Shown: positions 36,119-43,692 of the stretch, piece by piece
Layout of the letters: every line of letters begins with the position of its first letter
Numbering within the stretch: position 1 is the stretch's first letter
Source: Burkholderia pyrrocinia
Lineage (GTDB): Bacteria; Pseudomonadota; Gammaproteobacteria; Burkholderiales; Burkholderiaceae
DNA: 64,000 bases
Direction of reading: 5' to 3'
NCBI RefSeq assembly: GCF_001028665.1
Contig: NZ_CP011503.1
Span: forward strand, 2,108,001-2,172,000
Made by a program: the position numbers and the translations under genes
The notes under the pieces: model-generated
What the model was told of the DNA's origin: nothing
What the model saw: only the letters and a program-made list of their open reading frames with translations
Databases searched by the model: none

Positions 36119-36424
36119 CGGAAGCAGGCGGTTATGCGGCGTTCGGCGGCGGCGCGCGGCTGCGGCGCGCGCGTCAAAGTCCGCCATTGTCGCAAATGTG
36201 GCGGGTCGATGGTCGACTGCGTTAAAAATCGGCCGTGAAGGGCCGTGCGGCGGGCGGCCGGACGGGGGTGAAACGGGCGTTTGAACGACGGCGGGGCCGA
36301 TGACGGCGATCGGCCCGAAAGGGTTGACGAACCGGGAACGCGCGCCGCACCCGGCACGCGCAAAAAAGGGCGCGACAGTGCGCGCCCCGGTTCGATGCCG
36401 GCGACCGGCTCAGCCTGCCGACGG
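36119..36424. other. Intergenic region between TauE/SafE and DHA2 genes
   Basis: About 306 bp on the path of two minus-strand genes. It contains the terminator of the upstream exporter gene at 36362-36387 and must hold the promoter of the TauE/SafE gene. Nothing else is recognised. Confidence 0.45.
36362..36387 (-). terminator. Rho-independent terminator of the DHA2 exporter gene
   Basis: On the minus strand, GGGCGCG-CACTGT-CGCGCCC followed by six Ts; 7-bp perfect stem, 38 bp after the stop codon at 36425. Confidence 0.85.
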
Positions 36425-37864
36425 TCAGTGCATCGCGGGGCCGACGCCTTCGACGCCGTTCTGCGGCCGGATGCGCAGCGCAAGGCCGATCAGCGCAGCC
36501 GCGGCGGCGAACGCCGCGCCGAACGCGAAGGCCGCGTGGTAGCCGCCGTTCAGCGCGTCGAGCGGCGCGGCCTGCGCGGCCGCGAGCGCGTCGGTGCGGG
36601 CGGCCGCGAGGCTCGCGAGCACCGCGAGGCCGAGCGCGCCGCCCATCATGAACGCGGTGTTGACGATCCCCGACGCGAGCCCGGAATCGGCCGGATCGAC
36701 GTCGCTCATCGCGGCGAGCAGCATCGGGTTGAACGCGACGCCCGCGCCGATGCCGAGCAGCGTCATGCCGGGCAGCACGTGCCAGACGAAACCGCCGTCG
36801 ACCGGCGCGCGCGAGAACAGCGCGAGGCCGCAGGCCGCGATCAGCAGGCCGGCCGCGATCGGGCCGCGGATCCCGAAGCGCATCACGATGCGCGCCGACA
36901 ACCCGAGCGAGAACGCGGCCATGATCAGGTTCGCCGGCAGGAACGCGAGGCCGACCTGCAGCGGCGCGTAGCCGAGCACGCGCTGCATGTACAGCGCGGA
37001 CAGGAAGAACCACGCGAACATCGCGGCCGCCCACAGCACGCCGATCACGTTCGCGAGCGCGACGTTGCGCGCGGCGAACAGCGTGAGCGGCATCAGCGGA
37101 TGCGCGGCGCGCGCCTCGATCACGATGAACAGCGCGAGCAGCGCCACGGCCGCGCCGATCAGCGCGACGGTCTGCGTCGACAGCCAGCCGGCCTCGTTGC
37201 CGCCGACGATCCCGTAGACGGCCAGCATCAGCGACGCGGTCACCGTGATCGCGCCCGCGACGTCGAGCCGCGCGGCGCCGGCCGGCGCGCGCATGCGCGG
37301 CAGCAGCGCGACGCACATCGCATAGACCGCGACGCCGATCGGCAGGTTGACGAGGAAGATCCAGTGCCACGACAGCGAGCTCGTCAGCAGCCCGCCGAGC
37401 AGCACGCCGATGCTGCCGCCGCCTGCGCAGACGAAGCCGTAGACGCCCATCGCCCGCGCGCGTTCGCCGGGCTCGGTGAACAGGTTCATGATCAGCGACA
37501 GCGAAACGGCCGACACGACCGCGCCGCCGAGCCCCTGCACCGCGCGCGCGGCGATCAGCATCGCCTGCGATTGCGCGAGGCCGCACGCGAGCGACGCGAG
37601 CGTGAACACGACGAGGCCCGCGAGGAACATGCGGCGCTGGCCGTACAGGTCGCCGAGCCGGCCGCCGAGCAGCAGGCAGCCGCCGAACGTCAGCAGGTAC
37701 GCGTTGACGACCCACACGAGGGCCGTTTCGGTGAAATGGAGGTCGGTGCTGATCGACGGCAGCGCCACGTTCACGATCGTGCTGTCGAGCACGATCATCA
37801 GCACGCCGAGGCAGAGCACGATCAGCGCGTACCAGCGCTTCTCGCCGTGGATCCCGTGGGTCAT
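36425..37864 (-). CDS. MFS exporter, DHA2 (EmrB/QacA) family, 14 helices
   Basis: A 479-residue proton-driven multidrug exporter. Motif D1-like LDSTIVNVALPSI in helix 1 (about residues 25-37), motif A GGRLGDLYGQRRMF, and motif C-like GGGSIGVLLGGLLTSSLSWHW in helix 5 are all present, with about 14 membrane segments. No membrane-fusion (EmrA) gene adjoins it, so it may act alone like QacA. ATG 37864 fits the short cytoplasmic N-terminus of the family. Substrate unknown. It has its own terminator. Confidence 0.9.
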   Translation of the reverse strand: MTHGIHGEKRWYALIVLCLGVLMIVLDSTIVNVALPSISTDLHFTETALVWVVNAYLLTFGGCLLLGGRLGDLYGQRRMFLAGLVVFTLASLACGLAQSQAMLIAARAVQGLGGAVVSAVSLSLIMNLFTEPGERARAMGVYGFVCAGGGSIGVLLGGLLTSSLSWHWIFLVNLPIGVAVYAMCVALLPRMRAPAGAARLDVAGAITVTASLMLAVYGIVGGNEAGWLSTQTVALIGAAVALLALFIVIEARAAHPLMPLTLFAARNVALANVIGVLWAAAMFAWFFLSALYMQRVLGYAPLQVGLAFLPANLIMAAFSLGLSARIVMRFGIRGPIAAGLLIAACGLALFSRAPVDGGFVWHVLPGMTLLGIGAGVAFNPMLLAAMSDVDPADSGLASGIVNTAFMMGGALGLAVLASLAAARTDALAAAQAAPLDALNGGYHAAFAFGAAFAAAAALIGLALRIRPQNGVEGVGPAMH

Positions 37865-38000
37865 GGGCCTGCAGCCTTCCGATAGTGATTTGAAAGGATG
37901 CATTGTAGACGTCATCGGCGCGGGCTTCCTGCCGGTTTGTGGCAGGAGCGACGCGTAGTGGCGCGTCCGGACGGGACGCGCGGGATGGGCGTCGTGCGCG

Positions 38001-38732
38001 TTACGGGCGCGCCGGCAGTTCGCAGCCGTCGGGGCCGCATGCGGCCGCGTCGCTGCCGTCGAGCTCGACGATGCCGTCGCGCCACGCCTGGTCGAGCGCC
38101 TGCGCGAACGCGTCGGCCGGTTGCGCGCCCGACACCGCGTAACGGCCGCCGAACACGAACAGCGGCACGCCGCGCCCGCCGATTTGCGCAGCGCGTGCGA
38201 TGTCGGCCTCGACTTCGGCGCGGTACGCGTTGCTGCGCAGCACGTCGTCGACGGCCGAGCGCTCGAGCCCCGCTTCGACCGCGAATTCGGTCAGTTGCGC
38301 ATGATCGAACAGCGAGCCGTGCTCGCAGAAATACGCGCGGTACAGCCGCTCGGTCAGTGCATGCGCGCGGCCGGTCGATTCCGCGAGCTTCACGAGCCGG
38401 TGGCCGTCGAGCGTGTCGCCGACGAGCGTGCCGGGCAGGTCGTAGCGCAGCCCGACGCTCGCGGCCGCGTCGGTCACCTGGCGCAGCATCTGGTCGACCT
38501 GCGCGGGCGACATCCGGTACTTGCCCGCGAGCATCGCCTCGACCGGCTCGACAGGCTGGCCGGGCATCAGCCGGTACGCGCGCAGCGCGACGTCGACGCG
38601 GTCGGCGTGCGCGAACGCGGCGAGCGCCTCGTCGAAGCGGCGCTTGCCGATCCAGCACCACGGGCAGATCAGGTCGGACCAGATTTCGACGGTCAGGGTC
38701 GGGCGGGCAGTCGGGGCGGGAGCGGTCGTCAT
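38001..38732 (-). CDS. DsbA family oxidoreductase, FrnE-like
   Basis: A 243-residue cytoplasmic DsbA-fold protein (no signal peptide). It has the FrnE-type N-terminus EIWSDLICPWCWIGKRRF with the redox pair CPWC at residues 23-26, a helical insert (about 65-165), and the cis-Pro loop GGRGVPLFVFGGRYAVSGAQP. The C-terminus carries two further cysteines (ACGPDGC), which could be extra redox or metal-binding residues, as noted for some FrnE proteins involved in oxidative stress. Alternative in-frame starts upstream add no family sequence. Confidence 0.88.
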   Translation of the reverse strand: MTTAPAPTARPTLTVEIWSDLICPWCWIGKRRFDEALAAFAHADRVDVALRAYRLMPGQPVEPVEAMLAGKYRMSPAQVDQMLRQVTDAAASVGLRYDLPGTLVGDTLDGHRLVKLAESTGRAHALTERLYRAYFCEHGSLFDHAQLTEFAVEAGLERSAVDDVLRSNAYRAEVEADIARAAQIGGRGVPLFVFGGRYAVSGAQPADAFAQALDQAWRDGIVELDGSDAAACGPDGCELPARP

Positions 38733-38954
38733 GGGCGGTCCGGGGCGGCAAAAAAGTGTAACCGGGACTATATCATTTTCTGCTTCGACGCTTGGTCCTG
38801 GCCGGGCCCGTGTGGAACGGGCCCGCGCCCGACGTATCACGAAGCATAGACACGGACGGCACGGACCGATAGCGATTGCCGATGCCGGACGCGGCGGAAG
38901 GGGCCGGCGAACCGGCCCGCGGGGGCACGCCGCTTGCCGCTCACCGCTTACCGC

Positions 38955-39614
38955 TTACGCGTCGCCCTGCGTTTCCTTCAGGTGCTTGAGGTGCTTGTAG
39001 ACCGTCGCGCGCCCCATCCCGAGCACGTTCGCGACATAGTTCGCCGCGCTCTTGCCGCGGAACGCGCCTTCCGCGTAAAGCGCCTCGACGAGCTCGCGCC
39101 GGTGCTCGCGGGTGAGCCCGTTGAGCCCGACCTGCCGCTCGTGCAGCCAGCCGTGCAGGAACGTGTTGATGCGCTCCTGCCAGTCGTCGCGGAACAGCTC
39201 GTCCGGCTGTGCGACGACGCCCGCGCCCTTGATGAACAGGTCGAGCGTCGCGCGTACCTCGTCGAACACCGCGATGTTGAAGTTGATGCACATCATCCCG
39301 GCCGGGCGGGCTTCGTCGTCGAACAGCACGTTGCTGACGCAGCGCATCCGCCGGCCGTCCCAGTTCAGCTTCTCGTACGGGCCGATCACGCGCTCCCGCG
39401 CCGAATGATCGATTTCCTCGAGCGCGGAATCGTCGCCGACCTCGCGCTTCGACAGGTTGTTCGCGAGATACAGCACGGTCTGGTCGTGCAGGTCGTGGAT
39501 CACGACTTCCGCGTACGGGAAGAACAGCGCGGCGATACCGTCGGCGATCGGCGCATAGCGGGTGAGCAGCAGGTCTTTGACGGGGGATTTCTTCTTGCGC
39601 ATCGGTGTCGCCAT
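38955..39614 (-). CDS. PAS-HTH regulator of the YheO/DauR family
   Basis: A 219-residue regulator: an N-terminal YheO-type PAS-like sensing domain (about residues 15-130; ALFFPYAEVVIHDLHDQTVLY, MMCINFNIAVFDEV) and a C-terminal helix-turn-helix (ANYVANVLGMGRATVYKHLK). DauR in Pseudomonas aeruginosa, of this family, represses D-arginine utilisation genes. Here its neighbours are a DauB-like dehydrogenase, an amino-acid-binding protein and a DauA-like flavoprotein, which strongly suggests the same role. The likely operator is the GTCTA-N3-TAGAC palindrome at 40783 and 40938. Two close starts exist (39614, 39602). Confidence 0.85.
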   Translation of the reverse strand: MATPMRKKKSPVKDLLLTRYAPIADGIAALFFPYAEVVIHDLHDQTVLYLANNLSKREVGDDSALEEIDHSARERVIGPYEKLNWDGRRMRCVSNVLFDDEARPAGMMCINFNIAVFDEVRATLDLFIKGAGVVAQPDELFRDDWQERINTFLHGWLHERQVGLNGLTREHRRELVEALYAEGAFRGKSAANYVANVLGMGRATVYKHLKHLKETQGDA

Positions 39615-39745
39615 CTCGGGTGGGCGGGGGCCGGGCGGCGCATCGGGCCGGCGTGCCGGCGCGCCGGTGGCCGGCATGCCCGTGCGCCCGCGCGCGGCCG
39701 CCGCGGCGGTTGCGCCATTGTATCGGCCCCGCGCTCGCGTGCCGC

Positions 39746-40708
39746 TCATGCGCGCGTCAGGTGCGTGTACAGCGCGTGTGCGATCGCGATGTCCTCGAGC
39801 CCGAGGCCGATCGAGCGGAACAACGCATGACGCGTGCGCGACGGCGCCGCGCAGGTGCCGGCGACGAGCGCGGGCAGGTCGCCGACGATCCGCGCGGCGT
39901 CCCAGCCGTGGTCGGCCGCCGCGATCTGCATCTCGCCGGCGCTCGCGGGCGTCGTGTGCCGGTAGTCGCAGTACACGTCCATGTCGGGCAGCCAGGCGGG
40001 CGGGATCTCGTGCGCACGCGCGACGTTCGTGCTGATCGACGTGACGAGCGCGGGGCGCGTGAGCATCCCGTCGCCGAGCACGGGCGTGCCCGACGACGTG
40101 CACAGCATCACGACGTCCGCGTCGCGCACGCAGGCTTCGACGCTCTCGGCCGCACGTGCGCGCGGGTCGAGTTCGGCGAGCGTCGCCTGCAGCGCCGCGT
40201 CGCCAGCGAGCGCGGGCGAGTACACGCGGATCGTCTCCCAGTCGCGCAATGCCGCGGTGTGCCGCAGGTGCGCGAGGCCGACCGCGCCGGCGCCGACGAT
40301 CGCCAGACGGCGCGCGTCGCGCGGCGCGAGGCAGTCGACCGCGAGCGCGGTCGTGCCGGCCGTGCGTTCGACGGTCAGCCGCCCCGCGTCGCACCACATC
40401 AGCGGCTGGCCCGTGCGCATCGACATCAGCGCGGTCCACGCGGTGACGAGGGGCTTGCCGCCCGTCACGACGTACGGCGACAGCTTCGCGCCGAACACCT
40501 GTTCGTCGGCGAGCGCGCCGAGATACGTGATGAAGTCGCCGGCCTGGTCGGGAAACAGCGTGAGGGTCTGCGGCGGCTGCACCGCGCGCGCCGACGCGAG
40601 CGACGCGAACATGCGGCGCAGCGTGCCGAGCACGTCGAGCGACGGCAGGGCCGCGCGCACCGCGGCTTCGTCGACGGTCAGCGGCAGGGGCGGGACGGTT
40701 TGCGTCAT
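39746..40708 (-). CDS. Ornithine cyclodeaminase-family dehydrogenase (DauB-like)
   Basis: A 320-residue member of the ornithine cyclodeaminase / mu-crystallin family with the nucleotide-binding motif IVGAGAVGLAHLRH near residue 137 and the substrate region FGAKLSPYVV. In P. aeruginosa the homologue DauB is an NAD(P)H-dependent L-arginine dehydrogenase that reduces the 2-ketoacid from D-arginine oxidation back to the L-amino acid. Pairing with a DadA-like oxidase across the divergent promoter suggests racemisation of a D-amino acid. It is the first gene of a minus-strand unit with the regulator (131-bp gap). Confidence 0.82.
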   Translation of the reverse strand: MTQTVPPLPLTVDEAAVRAALPSLDVLGTLRRMFASLASARAVQPPQTLTLFPDQAGDFITYLGALADEQVFGAKLSPYVVTGGKPLVTAWTALMSMRTGQPLMWCDAGRLTVERTAGTTALAVDCLAPRDARRLAIVGAGAVGLAHLRHTAALRDWETIRVYSPALAGDAALQATLAELDPRARAAESVEACVRDADVVMLCTSSGTPVLGDGMLTRPALVTSISTNVARAHEIPPAWLPDMDVYCDYRHTTPASAGEMQIAAADHGWDAARIVGDLPALVAGTCAAPSRTRHALFRSIGLGLEDIAIAHALYTHLTRA

Positions 40709-40782
40709 GGGGACATCTCCGGTCGGGGCCGGACAGGAATGTCTCGAAAGACGTGCCCGGCAGTGTTCGTGATGGACGAAAA

Positions 40783-40795
40783 GTCTAATATAGAC
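40783..40795. promoter_or_regulatory. Candidate operator, copy 1 (GTCTA-ATA-TAGAC)
   Basis: Perfect 5-bp arms with a 3-bp centre, 75 bp upstream of the DauB-like start. The same palindrome recurs at 40938-40950. Confidence 0.65.
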
Positions 40796-40937
40796 AACCG
40801 AAATATGGAGAATTTTTCTTTTCGAGACTTTGCGTCGTTGCTGTCTTCATGAAAAACATCGGGAAATCAACGGTGTTTTTGACAGTCGACGAAATTTCGA
40901 CGCAGCGAGACAGCGCACGATTCTCGTGTCCCCTATA

Positions 40938-40960
40938 GTCTATTGTAGACTTTGAGTCTA
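40938..40960. promoter_or_regulatory. Candidate operator, copy 2 (GTCTA-TTG-TAGAC) plus half-site
   Basis: GTCTA at 40938-40942 and TAGAC at 40946-40950 are perfect complements; flanking A and T extend the dyad to 15 bp. A further GTCTA half-site lies at 40956-40960, 18 bp on. The palindrome is about 140-150 bp upstream of the binding protein ATG. Confidence 0.65.
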
Positions 40961-41089
40961 TATTTCGCGTGCAGGACACGACGTGTCGCCGTGTGGCCGC
41001 CGCCTGTGTCGAATACCGATCCGGCGCCCGGACGAGGGCGTCGCGCGACCGATCTTCATCGCCTCAATCCAGAACGGAAGGACCGTCTC

Positions 41090-41869
41090 ATGAACTGGAA
41101 GCTTTCCCTCTGCGCCGCCGCGGCGCTCGCATGCGCGGCCGTCACGGCCCACGCGGAACAGTCCACGTTGCGCTTCGGGACCGAAGCCGCCTACCCGCCG
41201 TTCGAGAGCAAGACGCCGGCCGGCCAGTTGCAGGGTTTCGACGTCGACATCGGCAACGCGGTGTGCGCGAAGCTGAACATGAAATGCGTGTGGGTCGAGA
41301 ATTCGTTCGACGGCCTGATCCCGGCGCTGCAGGCGCGCAAGTTCGACGCGATCAACTCGGCGATGAACATCACCGCGAAGCGCAAGCAGAGCATCGACTT
41401 CACGCCGGCGATCTACGTGGTGCCGATCGTGATGGTCGCCAAACGCGGCTCGCCGCTGCGGCCCGACGTCGCGAGCCTGCACGGCAAGCACGTCGGCGTG
41501 CTGCAGGGCTCGTCGCAGGAGGATTTCCTGAAGGCGCACTGGGCCAATGCGGGCGTGGCCGTCGTGTCGTATCAGGACCAGGACCAGATCTACGCCGATC
41601 TCGTCGCCGGGCGTCTCGACGCGGCCGTGCAGGAAGCGCAGACCGCGCAGGACGGTTTCCTCGACAAGCCGGCCGGCCGCGACTACCAGATCGTCGGCGA
41701 GCCGCTGGAGGATCCGGCCACGCTCGGCGAGGGCACGGGCTTCGGGCTGCGCAAGGGCGACAAGGCGCTGCAGGCGAAGATCGTCGGCGCGCTCGACGCG
41801 CTGAAGAAGGACGGCACGCTGGGCGCGCTGTCGCAGAAGTACTTCAAGCGCGACATCGTCGCGAAGTAA
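41090..41869 (+). CDS. Periplasmic basic/polar amino-acid-binding protein (ABC type)
   Basis: A 259-residue solute-binding protein of family 3. The signal peptide is cleaved after AHA (about residue 22). The mature start TLRFGTEAAYPPFESKTPAG and GFDVDIGNAVCAKLNMKCVW are typical of the lysine/arginine/ornithine and histidine binders. WVENSFDGLIPALQARKFDA and MNITAKRKQSIDFT complete the signature. No ABC permease or ATPase gene is adjacent, so it must use a system encoded elsewhere. It is followed 67 bp later by the flavoprotein gene in the same direction. Confidence 0.9.
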   Translation: MNWKLSLCAAAALACAAVTAHAEQSTLRFGTEAAYPPFESKTPAGQLQGFDVDIGNAVCAKLNMKCVWVENSFDGLIPALQARKFDAINSAMNITAKRKQSIDFTPAIYVVPIVMVAKRGSPLRPDVASLHGKHVGVLQGSSQEDFLKAHWANAGVAVVSYQDQDQIYADLVAGRLDAAVQEAQTAQDGFLDKPAGRDYQIVGEPLEDPATLGEGTGFGLRKGDKALQAKIVGALDALKKDGTLGALSQKYFKRDIVAK

Positions 41870-41936
41870 GCACGGCCGCGCGCCGGCCGCGGGGCCGGCG
41901 CGCGTCGCATCGAATCTCGACGCTGGGCGGGCAAGC

Positions 41937-43181
41937 ATGGATTTCGACGTCATCGTTCTGGGGGCCGGCATCGTCGGCGTGTCGTCGGCGCTGCATCTGC
42001 AGGATCGCGGGCTGCGCGTCGCGCTCGTCGACCGGCGCGCGCCCGGCGAGGAAACGAGCCACGGCAATGCCGGGCTGATCGAGCGCTCGTCGGTCGTGCC
42101 GTATGCGTTTCCGCGCCGGCTCGGCACGCTGCTGCGCTATGCGCGCAACCGCTCGGTCGATCTCTATTGGGACTACCGCGCGCTGCCCGCGTATGCGGGC
42201 TGGCTCGCGCGCTTCTGGCGCGAATCGTCGCCGCAGCGGCTCGCGGCTGCTGCGCGCGACATGCTGCCGCTCGTCGCGGCGAGCGTCGTCGAGCACGATG
42301 CGCTGCTCGCGCGCACCGACGCGCAGCCGCTCGTACACGACGGCGGGTGGATCGAGGCATTCCGTTCGCCCGCGTTGTTCGACGCGGAAACGCGCGCGCA
42401 GCAGCGCGTGGCCGACGCGCACGGGCTGCGGATGACCGTGCTCGACGCACGTGCGCTGCGCGAACACGAGCCCGGTGTCGGCGACGCCTTCTGCGGTGCA
42501 TTCCACTGGCAGGACCCGAAGACCGTGTCGAGCCCGGGCGGGCTGACCAAAGCCTACGCGCGGCTGTTCGAACGCGACGGCGGCACGTTCGTGCTCGGCG
42601 ACGCGAAGACGCTCGCCCAGGTGGATGACGGCTGGCGCGTCAGTACCGAGCATGGGCCGATCTCTGCACGCTCGGCCGTGGTCGCGCTCGGGCCGTGGTC
42701 CGATCACGTGTTCGCGCCGCTCGGCTACCGGATTCCGTTGCGCGCGAAGCGCGGCTACCACATGCACTACCAGCCGACGCGCACGCCGCTGAACGTGCCG
42801 GTGTGCGATACCGAGGAAGGTTTCGTCGTCGCGCCGATGGAAGGCGGCCGCCTGCGGCTCACGACCGGCGTCGAGATCGCGCTGCGCGGCGCGCCGCCGA
42901 CCGGCGTGCAGCTCGCGCGCGCCGAGCCGCTGGCGCGCGACGCGTTCGGCATCGGCGAGCGGCTCGATGCCGAGCCGTGGCTCGGGATGCGGCCGTGCAC
43001 GCCGGACATGCGTCCGGTGATCGGGCCAGCGCCGCGCCATCGCCACCTGTGGTTCGCGTTCGGCCATTGCCACCACGGGCTCACGCTCGGCCCCGCGACC
43101 GGGCGCCTGCTCGCCGAAATGATGACGGGCGCGCCGACCTATATCGATCCCCATCCGTACCGGCCCGCGCGCTTCGGCTGA
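41937..43181 (+). CDS. D-amino acid dehydrogenase-like FAD oxidoreductase (DauA/DadA-like)
   Basis: A 414-residue DAO-family flavoprotein. The FAD motif VLGAGIVGVSSALHL is at residues 7-21, ETSHGNAGLI follows, and the C-terminal GMRPCTPDMRPVIGP and FGHCHHGLTLGPATGRL segments match DadA-type dehydrogenases. It deaminates a D-amino acid to the 2-ketoacid and passes electrons to the respiratory chain. Context (DauB-like partner, YheO/DauR-type regulator, basic amino-acid binder) points to D-arginine, D-lysine or a related D-amino acid. Broader DadA-like specificity is possible. Confidence 0.85.
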   Translation: MDFDVIVLGAGIVGVSSALHLQDRGLRVALVDRRAPGEETSHGNAGLIERSSVVPYAFPRRLGTLLRYARNRSVDLYWDYRALPAYAGWLARFWRESSPQRLAAAARDMLPLVAASVVEHDALLARTDAQPLVHDGGWIEAFRSPALFDAETRAQQRVADAHGLRMTVLDARALREHEPGVGDAFCGAFHWQDPKTVSSPGGLTKAYARLFERDGGTFVLGDAKTLAQVDDGWRVSTEHGPISARSAVVALGPWSDHVFAPLGYRIPLRAKRGYHMHYQPTRTPLNVPVCDTEEGFVVAPMEGGRLRLTTGVEIALRGAPPTGVQLARAEPLARDAFGIGERLDAEPWLGMRPCTPDMRPVIGPAPRHRHLWFAFGHCHHGLTLGPATGRLLAEMMTGAPTYIDPHPYRPARFG

Positions 43182-43445
43182 GCCGGCGGCGGCCCGGCCG
43201 CCGCCGCGCGCGCTGCATCGCATGCTCCGGATGCGATGCAGCCGCAACAATTTTTCATTCGGCTATCCGAGTTATCGAAAATCGGGTAATCGGAAATGAT
43301 CTGCGTAATCGCCAAGAAAGAAATCGCGCAATAAATAAAATCAGTAAATTCGCGATTTATCAATGCATTTTCATATTGCTGAAATGCGCGCGGGCAGCCG
43401 GTCCTGACGATGCAGGGCACCATCCCGACCGGACGTTGCGGCGTT

Positions 43446-43505
43446 ACGCGGAATGTACCGGAACACGTTACTACGGGGCTCGCAAACGTTACGTTACATC
43501 CGCGT
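43446..43505. promoter_or_regulatory. Possible upstream activator site (inverted repeat)
   Basis: ACGCGGAATGTA (43446-43457) and TACATCCGCGT (43495-43505) are complementary apart from one extra base, 37 bp apart. Their centre is about 150 bp upstream of the -12 element, a usual position for an enhancer-binding protein site. Confidence 0.5.
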
Positions 43506-43622
43506 TCCGCCAGCCTTTTTCATCAGACGATTCGAGCTCCACAACCCGTGTATTTCGCCTGAAATCCATAAAAAGGCGTTATTGACCGGAAATTGGCAGA
43601 TGAATCAATCCGCTTTTTTGAA

Positions 43623-43639
43623 TTGGCACGCTTCGTGCA
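43623..43639 (+). promoter_or_regulatory. Sigma-54 (-24/-12) promoter
   Basis: TTGGCACG at 43623-43630 and GTGCA at 43635-43639 match the consensus TGGCACG-N4-TTGC with one mismatch. The invariant GG (43625-43626) and GC (43637-43638) have the required 12-bp spacing. Transcription should start near 43650, about 43 bp before the ATG at 43693. Confidence 0.8.
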
Positions 43640-43692
43640 ATCCGTCCCCATGCTTTATCAACGTAGTGCCAACCGAGATGGGGTGAATAAGG

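Larger units (their letters stand above)
40709..41089. promoter_or_regulatory. Divergent control region of the D-amino-acid locus
   Basis: The 381-bp region separates the DauB-like/regulator unit from the binding protein/flavoprotein unit. It contains two copies of a GTCTA-N3-TAGAC palindrome, one near each gene start, plus a half-site, and is AT-richer in the middle. The binding protein gene is preceded by a GGAAGGA ribosome site. No clear -35/-10 pair could be assigned with confidence. Confidence 0.6.
43182..43692. promoter_or_regulatory. Control region of the repeat protein gene
   Basis: About 510 bp without a convincing gene. Bases 43250-43400 are AT-rich. Further down lie an inverted repeat at 43446-43505, four copies of CGTTAC (43442, 43466, 43487, 43492) and a sigma-54 promoter at 43623-43639. 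The layout, an upstream dyad and then a -24/-12 promoter, is typical of sigma-54 genes with an enhancer-binding activator. Confidence 0.6.

Noticed and set aside
43453..43686. A 77-codon open frame upstream of the repeat protein
   Set aside because: It overlaps the sigma-54 promoter, has no ribosome site and no family resemblance.
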